Positions 11,720 to 21,800 of a DNA stretch of 64,000 bases are shown here, one piece after another. Below the pieces are notes generated by a model that saw only the letters and a program-made list of their open reading frames with translations, did no database searches and was not told where the DNA came from. The stretch comes from Colius striatus (Eukaryota > Chordata > Aves > Coliiformes > Coliidae). The stretch's first letter is position 1; every line of letters begins with the position of its first letter. The position numbers were made by a program, and so were the translations under genes. The stretch covers positions 84,426,944 through 84,490,943 of the forward strand of contig NC_084759.1 of NCBI RefSeq assembly GCF_028858725.1, read 5' to 3'.

Positions 11720-14264
11720 ATAGGCTCAAAAGTTAGAGAAGAACAATGTCAATGTCAATGTAATCTCTCATGCCAGGAATTTGCAAGGCTGGTTCAGGAT
11801 ACTTGAGAACAAATCGGTAGAGAGCCCTTTGAGCGTGTGATGTATATTTATTGAGCTGTGACTTACATCTTTGATTCAGGGCAGAGAAGCACAAGCTTAG
11901 CTGACCCAAATCCTTAACTCCCGGGCAGCTCCTGAGACACTTCTTGTGCAATGTTGTGGAGCATTTGGTCCCGTTTTTGTTTTGTTTTTTTATTCTTTCC
12001 CAAAGACCAATGATCTTTCCTGTTGTGGCAACATCTCCACATCCAGTGACTAAAGTTAAGGCAGGCTCTGTGCAGTGTGAGTGTGCCACAAGGCATGCCA
12101 GATGGCCAGCTGCTGCTGCTCGTCCCGTGACACGGGGAGACAGTAACACACTTGTTGCAAACTACAATGCTTCGCCGTCCCATACTACACATCTCAGCAC
12201 TTGACACAAGGCCACATCATTCAGTGCTTCCAGAAGCCACCACATTCTCATTCCAGCCCAGCAGCTGGTCAGCAGCAGTCCCAGGCACGCTGCTGCTACT
12301 CCCAGTCTTTGCAGCTAATGTCACAATTCAGTACTAATCGCTTCACAACACCCTGGTAAGCTGCAGCAGTCTGGGACCAGAGTATCACTGTGAAAACTAT
12401 GCTAATCTCCCTCATCTACCACAAGTTTTTCCTGAAATAGAGGGGTTTTTTTCCTAAAAAGAAAAAAACAACCCCACTTCTAAATTTCTTTCCTAAAACA
12501 CTTCTAAATAATGAAACTTTTAGTTAAAAAAAAAATCAAGTGGCAGCTGTGTTGCACATCTTTCATGCAGAGGCTTTTTGGTTTTGTTTCTAAAGCAGTA
12601 ACAGAACCTCATTTATCCCTTTTTTAAGCAAATCTAGGAAGAGTGCCTTTGTTAACTTCAATAAAGATCATTAGGGTTTGGGAATAAAGGACAACCAACT
12701 TCTCAGTCTTCAAAAAGGATCTTGCAAAATCAGCAAATACTTGTAAGGCTTTCAGTCTTGCTTAACTGGAAAGAAATCACCTACACAGCAAAGCTTTTAT
12801 GATTCTTTTTTTCCTCGCCAGCAGAACTGTTTTCTAGCTACAGACTGTAAGGTGTAAAACAAAGTGGCACTTCTGCAAGAGGCTTTTATGGGTCTGGCCT
12901 GGCTTTTACTGTCAAACTAGAACAGGTCACAATCATAGGCCCTCATCTAAGAATTAACACTGCTCCTTCTCTCAAAACTTTACAAGGTTTCCACAAAACA
13001 TCAAGCAACATTTGATGATTCCAGCCCGCCGTTTGTTCAGTGAAATTAGTTACCTGAGTCATCCCCTTCCAAAAGTCACTTCCTACGATCAGAGAGGGCG
13101 CGAGTAAAGAACACACAGTATTTACGCAGCACTATGGATCGTCTACATCGATTAGAAGCAGCAGCACTTAATTCTTGGAATACTTTACCAGATCACAACA
13201 CAAACCATCTCTAAGTGCCGTGGGTTTAAGATGAGATGCAGTATTGTCAAAACCAAGCAATTATTATTAATAAACAACTCATTTCACGCCGTTCCTTTGG
13301 ACAGATCCTCCTCCTCGTGACCTCAGGGAAACAGCAATAATATAGAGCAGCCACTGTCAGTTGTTTGATCTAGTGCCTTTTGGCTTTGTGTGTTCTCCAT
13401 TAGCATAATCCACTTTACAGGTACCTTAACATTTTAAAACTTTTTTAAAGCTTCGAAACAATGAAGTTGCAATTGAGGCGACTTCCAGAGTGAATCGAAT
13501 GCTTGATTAAAACAGCAACCTAGCCTGAAAATTTTTATGAATTCAGTTTCACGAAAGGAATGCAAAATTAAGTTCTTACCTATATTTGTTGAAAGCAAAG
13601 CTAAAAGCTCCAAACCAACGCTGCAGTAGGTTTGTTAGATCAGAGTATGTTTCATGACCGAAACTGTATGCGAACAAAATACAGCTGTAGCACAGCTACA
13701 GAGCTTTCAAATTTGAGATTATGGTGACTTGATACAAACAAGAGAACTGAGAAGACATACACTCTCCCCCTGAGGACTGCTTTTAAGAGGTTATAGCAGA
13801 AGATGGACGTTTGTAATCCAGATAGTCAACACCACGGAGGATAAGCAGGAATGCCTGCAATAAGGGTAAAATCCAAAGCTGGTCATCTGCTACAGGAGGC
13901 AAAGCCACTCCTTTAGTAACAACTTCCCATTCAAAAAATAAGAGAAAAGCCATGAGCTCAGCTTCACACTCCGGACATTCCATGCCCTGCCTCTACACCA
14001 GAAGCTGCACAGAATACCCACCATCTAAGTGGGGCTCCTGCTGATACAAGCTGTCGCCGTTCTCAGGAACAGGATTTGGACCCAGAATCAATATTCAGCA
14101 GTTGCCTAAAGAGGATCAGAGTGATCACCAAAAACAAAAACCCCCAAAGCCCTGCAACAAATTTGCTATAGGTATGGGTTTGAGTGGAAGACCATGAACA
14201 ATTGGACTATGAAAGCAAAAAGGCTGTATTGTTTTAAATGTTTCCTACTACATAGAAGAACAAA
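11720..14264. other. Intergenic, no gene seen
   Basis: Includes a short (CAATGT)3 repeat at 11744-11761. A 138-codon ORF at 11733-12149 (minus) has no recognisable domain and overlaps other equally long frames, which suggests chance. The right edge meets the probable end of the TAB3 3' UTR. Confidence 0.45.
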
Positions 14265-14288
14265 TGCAGGATGTGATGTTTGCTTAGT

Positions 14289-14302
14289 TTTATTAATTTA
14301 TT
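14289..14302 (-). terminator. TAB3: Candidate distal poly(A) signals of TAB3
   Basis: Two AATAAA hexamers on the minus strand lie three bases apart (14297-14302 and 14289-14294). They are followed in transcription by a stretch rich in T and G (TGCATTTGTTCTTCTATGTAG) that could serve as the downstream element. They lie past an AU-rich element. Plausible, but not proven as the major site. Confidence 0.4.
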
Positions 14303-14439
14303 TTTGCAGGAATCTGCAACTCGGAGTATGCACTTTCTGGAGGTACCATGCATGCATAGCCTCTGAATGCTTTTATACAGTTTCATCTCTTAGTAATAAG
14401 GTCATTCACAGCATACACAAATCTAGAATGTAGACACCA

Positions 14440-14447
14440 TATATACA
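14440..14447 (-). promoter_or_regulatory. Pumilio-like site in the probable 3' UTR
   Basis: The minus strand reads TGTATATA, an exact match to the PUM1/PUM2 consensus TGTANATA, about 100 nt after the AU-rich element in transcript order. An eight-base match can occur by chance in AT-rich DNA. Confidence 0.25.
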
Positions 14448-14545
14448 GGATTAAACAAGATCGTGTCTTCTTTTTTCTTTTTAATGAAAAAATTTAACAG
14501 GGTTTCACACAGCAGAAAATATGGATTAGATACACTGGTGCCACC

Positions 14546-14557
14546 ATAAATAAATAA
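14546..14557 (-). promoter_or_regulatory. AU-rich element in the probable 3' UTR
   Basis: The minus strand reads TTATTTATTTAT, which contains the UUAUUUAUU nonamer of class II AU-rich elements. Such elements in transcripts of inflammatory signalling genes are known targets of TTP and HuR. It is functional only if the TAB3 transcript reaches this far. Confidence 0.35.
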
Positions 14558-15758
14558 GTTTCAAGAACACAGGTTTTTAAAATTGAGTTCAAAGGTACTG
14601 AAAGTCCCGGATTCTAATATTGCATTAACTCCATTGATTTCTGATTATTCAAAACCCAGGAAAAAAAATGTTTGCATTAATAATTATGGACATAAACAGC
14701 AATGAAAGCCCCAAACTGAAGAAATCTGGTAAAATTCAGGACATGTCCAGCTTCACGTAATATTGACGTTTAGAAACGAAACAAATGCAGCAGCACATAG
14801 AGACAGTACTGACTATGAGATGTGATATCTGTGCACGTCTCTCCCCTTGAGGGGATTCAGAGCGACGGTAGCACTTCTGTGGTACCAAACAAGCTGACGG
14901 ATTGTTTATGTCCACTGCCCACTTCTCGTAAGGATAGTCATTTGTTCACATTCTAGGGTATACCAGTGAATTTTAAAACGAAAACTATCATCCTGATGAC
15001 AAGCTTGTTTTTAAGATATTTAGTATTGTCACATTCTTTTTAAAAAAACATTCTTTATTGTTTTTGTTTTGTCCCCATTTCAACTCAAGTAGTTTTATTT
15101 CAGTTTAAAGGGGTTTTACAATCAACGTTGAAGTATTTAGAAACCGAAACGAGAGATGTGTAACTGGGACAAATAAAGTAACTGAAAGAAAAGGGTTCTT
15201 TTTAAAAAAATGTGATTTAGTAGCATATCATAATCAGAAACTACTGAGACCAGCTCTTTTAAGAATTATTACACCTTTTCACCACACCTCCCGTTTTTCA
15301 AGGGAAACACACACATACCACAGACACACAGATACACAATTCAATCTAAGACTACATTTTACAAATTACTTCCTTTTGCTTGGCTTCCCACCCCTTTCCT
15401 CTCCACCCAAACGTGACTGATAATTACATCAAATTAAAAGTAGATCCAAAGCTCAGGATTCCTTTTGGCTTACTATGTTCTGAAAAATTTTCCACAAGCC
15501 CCACTCTAAATAAACTTTTAAAGAACGACAGTAGTATTCTATAATTAAAGGGAATTCATCTTGATAGCACAGTAAATATAAAATAAGCTTTATGAAATTT
15601 CAATGAACAGTGAAATCATTGTGAATATCTGAATGTCCAAGTCAGTTTCAAACTCTACCAATCTAGTAGCATGATTGAGGGAAAGCTCAGTCATTAAGGA
15701 GATAAAGAAAACACAAGTAGTGCATTAACTCAGCACAATGGTATCAGCATCCCACCAT

Positions 15759-15786
15759 TCACACACACACACACACACGCACACAT
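15759..15786. repeat. (CA)n microsatellite in probable 3' UTR
   Basis: About twelve CA units with one CG interruption. A second CA-rich patch lies at 15305-15338. Confidence 0.85.
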
Positions 15787-18328
15787 AAGTTTTATACAAT
15801 ACAGTGCATTTTGTATGCCAGCTGACATGAGGGTTTCATGTGCATTCAATAAATATTACATAAACCAAACCTTTTTGGCATAAACTACAATTCAGTTGGG
15901 GTGTCAACAGTGTCACCTGCTTTCAGAAGGAAATGGGATCTTCCAATATTCAAAATACAATTTACATTCTAACAAACTAGAAATACTCAAGCACCATGTA
16001 AAGTCTTTGCTACTAATGTTTGAGAACGGGCATTTACAAGAATACAACAAAGGTTTGCCCTTTTTTCCTTTTTGTACAAAAACCAAATGAGAGTAATTGA
16101 GAAACTGGAATAAAAGTATTGGCATGAGGGAATTCATTTTCAATTTAACAGCACTCAGTCTTTCAAAAAGTGTTTTGCTGTCACAGCAGCCTTCCTTCTC
16201 TCCCTCTGGTGAAGCTATGACTAGGATTAGCAACTCTCCATTTATGGTTATTACAGTACAGGGAACTACTGGACGGTATGCATTCCTCTCCCTGCCCACC
16301 GCCCTCCCCCCAGAGTGGCATCTATTCTGCCTGAAAATGGCACAGCTGTATTGATGTGTGACACACCTACTCTCGTTTGCTGTCATTTCAGTAGCTGTCA
16401 TTTTGTAATTCCAGCAAAAACAAATGCTTCTAGAATTTCAACAGAAGTACAAGTGAATAGAAAACTGAAATAATACAAAGGCAAAGGCATCACGATGGAA
16501 AAGTCATGAAGTTACTGGCATTGTTTTGAGTAATTCATTACACAGCTGATAACAGCACACAGTGCTGCTTATCCTCTCTAAAATGCCTCTGCTCATCGGT
16601 TTTCTAGTTATCTCAGTTTTGTCACACTGTTCTCTTACATGAATAAAATTGATATTCACCTTAAAACTTCATTTGGCAGTATTTTTTTTTGCCCCTTTCC
16701 ACACGTTATGAGCTCTTCATATAGTAATATAAACCATTAGGAATGAAGGAAGGAAAAGTAGCTCTGACACCTTTGACTTTGTTTTGCTCATCAGCGGTGC
16801 ACACTGATAGCCGGAGATCTCTTAGCTTATTTAAAATTATGCCAAAAACTTAATTAGTGCAAGAACATACTGAAAAATGCCAGATAAAAATCTAAGATCA
16901 CAGTTTGCCCTTTACTGTTATCTTTATAAACTGCAGAGAGAGAAGACACCAGATTAAGCAACGCAGTCGAGTTTCCCCTCCACCCACCTTACAAACGCTG
17001 CTTTATTTTAAACGAGGACTCAGACACATGATTGTTCTACCACAGCTCAACGTGTTATCACACATCAAGTGAATTGTGGTAATTTCACCATATGGACGTG
17101 GATGCCATGAGCTAAAAACAACGCAGAACGTAGTTTAAAATCTCTTCTGGTAAGGTTTGGCTAGCGTGTTTCGCTTCGCAGCTGCTGCAAAGGCAATTAC
17201 TACAGCTCAGCTGACGTGCTCGGTTGTGTCTCTGAATCTTGATCAAGTTATACCCTAAAAAAATTCAAATGCACCGTAACGGCTCCTGCCCAGTACACAA
17301 GAACACCCTACTCAGTCGCTCAGTTGTGTAATGTAATCATTCAGCTGCCCAAACCCAAGTTTGATTTCACAAGGATTGAGTGCTTTATTACAGCAACCTG
17401 AAGCATTCAAACAAATGGAACATCACCTTTATAATACAGTGTATCATATGCAGAAAAGTACCAGTATGATTTTCAGTTGCAAGTCTCGTGTTCTTCAACC
17501 TATGGCAAAAGTTTCCTGACCAAAACAAAAAAGAATGCAGTGTGTAAATTTTCAAGATCTCACATCTGCTGTTTTACACAGGCTGGTTTATTAACAATGT
17601 GCAAATAAACCTTTACTGAAGAGCTGATTCATTAATATTCAGCTAACTTTGAACTGGGGCACAAAGTACCTTCTGTGCTGTAAACATCATGAATTCTTCA
17701 CAAATTGGAAGCTGAAAAGGCCTAAGGAACTGGGTACAAACTCTTTGCACACACAACCATGGCTGAGCTCAAGTCTCCCAAACTGAATTTGGAGTGGTCT
17801 GTGTTTGGCATATGTGCTGCACAGCACAGGCTTAGAAGGTTGTTGTACATAAAGCATACTAGCTTTGAAACATGATGGCCTACTGAAAGCATGCAGCAGT
17901 ATTTTCATCTGTAATATGGCAGAATTCATTCTTAATTTATTACCAGTGTTGACACAGCCAGGTGAGCACTGTACAAGCAAAAGGAATTGTAAAAAAATTA
18001 CCTCTGATTAAACTCTCTGTAACACTCACACGGTATCTCATTTAGTCACCTTAGGTTACCATTTCAAATAGCAATTTTTTGTAGACATAAGTTACCCTGA
18101 AAAAAAGCAGCAATTACAAATACCCTTCTCTTTGTTTTTTATACATTGCAAAGTTTATTGTTGCATTTACCTGTCTTCCTTTTCAGTAGTTTACAATCTA
18201 GAAGCACAGGGAGCCTTTGTTTTCCAGCTAGCTGTGGTCAGGTTAAAGTCAGCTCTGGCTCTTCAGTTTTTCTGGTTAAGTGTAACATCTCACACCATTG
18301 CTAAGAGTCCTATCAATCACTTTTTTAA

Positions 18329-18399
18329 AAAAACAAACAAAACAAAACTGTTTTGTTTTGTTTTTTGTTTGGTTTTTGTGTTTTTTTTTTTTTTTTTAG
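18329..18399. repeat. AT-rich inverted repeat and T tract in TAB3 3' UTR
   Basis: The plus strand reads AAACAAACAAAACAAAAC, a two-base turn, then TTTTGTTTTGTTTTTTGTTTG, followed by a T tract of about 16. The two arms are near-perfect reverse complements of about 18 bases, so the RNA could fold into a long A-U rich hairpin. It lies about 330-400 nt after the TAB3 stop. It may have grown from an A-rich simple repeat. Confidence 0.7.
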
Positions 18400-18552
18400 A
18401 GCCACTAAGCAGTAACTATAACCACAGGACTAAACACCAGTAGTTATTTGCTTTCCTGTATACATTCTTCCCAAAATTAATCCTTTTACATGTGCAGGTT
18501 TCATTTTCTGCTTTGCTCATTGTAATGGGATAAAAAAGAATTTAACCCTTAA

Positions 18553-18562
18553 TTTATTTATT
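18553..18562 (-). terminator. TAB3: Candidate proximal poly(A) signals of TAB3
   Basis: Overlapping AATAAATAAA on the minus strand begins about 170 nt after the TAB3 stop. Use of this site would give a very short 3' UTR lacking the inverted repeat, the AU-rich element and the Pumilio-like site farther down. The downstream T/G-rich element is weak. Confidence 0.3.
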
Positions 18563-18731
18563 TGTAGCACAAGCAGAAACATCTTAACACATTACTCCCA
18601 CCCCTTGCAATATGAAGATTGTTGACTGGCAAAGGTCGGGCAGATGGACTGAAAGGTTCTCCATGTTTCCTTCTCCTACAGCCGTTGGCTTGAGAGACTG
18701 TTTTCAACCCAATGCGGCCCCTTCCTGATTT

Positions 18732-18880
18732 TCAGGTATATCGTGGCATTTCACACTGCTCACAGCGATTCAGTGCTGGGTGATTTAGAAAGGTACAGCT
18801 TTCACAATTCCATGGAGCCCCTTCAAAGTCTTCATCTCTTGGCTGAGTCCGTGGAGTCTGTTTAGAACTGTTTTGATGCT
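18732..18880 (-). CDS. TAB3: TAB3 exon 7 (coding part): NZF zinc finger and C-terminus
   Basis: The acceptor is GGCTTTTTTTAG/AGCATC at 18880 and the stop TGA is at 18734-18732. It encodes [20 protein letters not shown], then [19 protein letters not shown] and EQCEMPRYT. This is a complete Npl4-type zinc finger (W-N-C-x2-C, then C-x2-C, spaced by ten residues) with the Thr-Phe pair after the second Cys that contacts ubiquitin in this family. It ends with the TAB3-specific Arg-Tyr-Thr. The open frame extends 27 codons 5' of the acceptor, but that sequence contains the polypyrimidine tract and is intron. Confidence 0.96.
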
Positions 18881-21800
18881 CTAAAAAAAGCCAAAGGAAA
18901 ACACTTTTTTGGTATTTCAGAAGAGAGGGATGACAGGCAAGATCATTCTGCTGGTTTGTCACCTCGTAAGATATTCCATTTTAAAATGAATGTGGAAAGC
19001 TTTACTTTTAAGTAACACTGAAGGTCTTTAGATAAAACAATTCTAATTTTGTCTGTGAAGTATGACTATTTCAAGTATTTCACTTCTGTAAAGAGTCAAC
19101 CATTCTACAGTAAAAACAAAATGAACAGTCACCATTGTTAGATCACTGATATTGCTAAAGGTTTAAAAGGTTTATCAGTTTAAAACACACTTAAAAGTTT
19201 GATAGTGGCACCACAACACTATCCTGTCAAGCAATTACTTCATAGGTTTCTGTACAGCAGTCTATTACCAAATTCTGAAATTCAATAACCCTGCTTTACC
19301 TGAAGACTACTTCTAACTTGGTTCCTTCAAACAGTCTGACAGAGGATATTTTCTGTATTTTATTCTTGCATCTATCCAAGCTGAAGAAAATACAATAGAA
19401 AAATAAAACGGTAGAACCATTTCAAAACAAGATGATTCTTTTTCTTCCTCATGGCTTTGCAGCAGAGATGCTTGTGTGTGAAGTAATACTTAAGTATGTT
19501 TCAATTCATAAAATAAACATAAGAAAAAACTATTTTACTGTGAGGGTGCCCTGGCACAGGCTGCCCAGGAAGGGGTGTGGAGTCTCCTTCCTTGGAGGTC
19601 TTCAAAACCCTCTTGGACACGCTCCTTGGGTGACCTGATCTAGGTCATCCTGCTTCCGCAAGGGGGGTTGGACTAGATGATCTGCAAAGGTCCCTCCCAA
19701 CTCTTACCATTCTATGATTTGATGATGGTTCTATGAAATCAGTATGCATGCAAATCATACATTAGGTACTAATACATTTCAGGAGTCTCCTATCATCTCA
19801 GGCTATCTAGTAAAAGTGACAAGTACCCGTAGGATGTGGAAACACAACATTTTACAAAATGTTAACATTTAAAACATTAGCACACATACCTAGAAGGTAA
19901 GGTTCTCCTAAACAAACACCTGTGCAACATCTTAATTAAAAGAGAACTTATGTTGTCAAGAAAGACTGCAATCTGTAATTCAAAGTTCATTCATTGCTGT
20001 CATCTGCCAAGAAGTACAGCAGATGGCTCATTACAAAGTCAGTGCAAATAGCAATTAAGTTTGTCTTCAGAGAGGTAAAGAAAACAAAAGCAATCTCCTT
20101 GCTTAGATGCAACCCCTCTGCAGTCCAGAAGTTGTGTAGTCACAGTATCAATGCTTGACCTCAATACATTCCTCCTAAGCAAGGAAGTAGCATGTGCACT
20201 GCGTTCGCGTTGACTAGTCAGAGCGCAGCCCAGCACAAACTCTTGTCTGCTCGTACCTGTCTGTCTGCCCATGCCTTCAACAGCTGAATATTCAGGATAT
20301 GGAATTTCTTAAGAATTAAAAAACACCCTGAAATTGAATACCCCACGGTAAAAGCCCAGCTCAGAAGACAGTACAGCAGCCCTAAAACTGATCTCTAATG
20401 ACGGACAATACTGCAAAGCTAGACATAAAAGCTGTACAAATCCTTACAAGACGCTACCTTTCCAACAGCCAAATAAAATCTCTCATTTTTCGCAAATTTG
20501 GCATGTTATTTTGCTTTGAAATAATAAATCAAGCAGGCCTGTGTGATTAAGAGAATCTCTCCAAACATCACGAGGTAGCAGTGTCTTAATCACACAGCCA
20601 CTGCAATTTAAGACAAATCCAGACAACTGCCTTCATGTCACTGCTCACCTGCTGCTACTGTCTTCCCTGGACACTACCACCTATGCAGGGTACTTATCCC
20701 AGTATTGTCATGGTTTTTTTGAACCACAAACAGTAGTTTTGGGCCTTCTCTTTCTTTTAAATTTACACATACGAAGTACTTTATTACACTAAAGGGTGAA
20801 GCATTTGCTTGACAAAAGGGAGTAAAATTTCCTTACGAATTCAAAATGAATCAAAAAATTCAACTGCAAGAACTTCTGTGAAGTGCTTATTGACAACTAG
20901 AACTTTTGCACAGAATTTAGATTTTCAAGTAGACCATGGTTACTGATTCAGTAGAGCGACATATCTTCCACTAACAATTTTAGCATATATATGCTAGTTA
21001 CAGTAAGAAGGGACAAGGTATTATGAACCTCTCGACATGTAACATTTTCAGGGAAAAGACTACTTTTTTTCTCTACATCATAGCACAGGATGTCAGACTG
21101 GCTATTCCATCAGAAAGATACAAAGCGTTTAAAAACTTCCACTAATATTTGACATCTTTCTTTTAAAAGATTTCAGGACGAAGAAGAAAAGTCCCAAAAG
21201 ACCCGAGACAAAAGGTAGGATTCTGCTCCAAAAGCACCGCTAAAGGTAGTGAAGTTGAGAGAGCTACGAGCCGCATGGCCACTAGGTGTCTGCTTTGGGC
21301 GAGCAAGAATCACGCTGGGATGCACGGACTACAGCTCTGCCGGGCAAAAAAGTGAGACTAAATGTTCCTTTGCTCACATAAAGCTACAGTGTCCTCAGCT
21401 GGACATGAGTCCTCCATGCTAGACAATTAGCAAAGGAAATTTTAGAAACGAGCAATGAACTTGTGCAAGTGAGACACTGCTATCTCTTTAGATCAAAGTG
21501 AGGAAATCTGTCTTGATCCTTAAAACGCCTTGAGGCTTTTGCTATGCTAAAACTTCAGGGCTGCTGTGAAATTCATAATCTGTGCAAAAAAAAAAAATCA
21601 AGTAAAGTGTGACTAGTCAAGTTAGAATAAATTAACAAAAAAAAGTTGCTGTGACCAATCACACTTGCATAAAAGATCTCAACTAAACTATAAAATCCTA
21701 ACAACACATATTAGAAGACAACTAAACCAACTGACAAAGAGCTTTTAAGCCAGAAATATTTTAGAAAAACATAATTAGGAAGCTCAAGCTAATATATAAA

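Larger units (their letters stand above)
14265..18731 (-). other. TAB3: Probable TAB3 3' UTR
   Basis: From the stop codon down to about 14.3 kb I see no further splice-linked coding sequence and no CR1 copy, unlike all flanking DNA. Minus-strand AATAAA hexamers occur at 18553-18562 (two overlapping), 18154-18159, 17587-17592, 17384-17389, 17002-17007, 15094-15099, 15054-15059 and a pair at 14289-14302. An end near the last pair gives a 3' UTR of about 4.4 kb, in keeping with the long 3' UTR of mammalian TAB3. The exact end is inference. Confidence 0.55.

Noticed and set aside
11733..12149. 138-codon minus-strand ORF as a gene
   Set aside because: No domain, overlapped by other frames of similar length, no splice-linked exons; begins just past a CR1 copy.
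20618..20690. Donor-like GTGAGC at minus strand 20648 as the missing TAB3 linker exon
   Set aside because: The required frame meets a TAG stop a few codons upstream and the encoded residues do not match the known linker.
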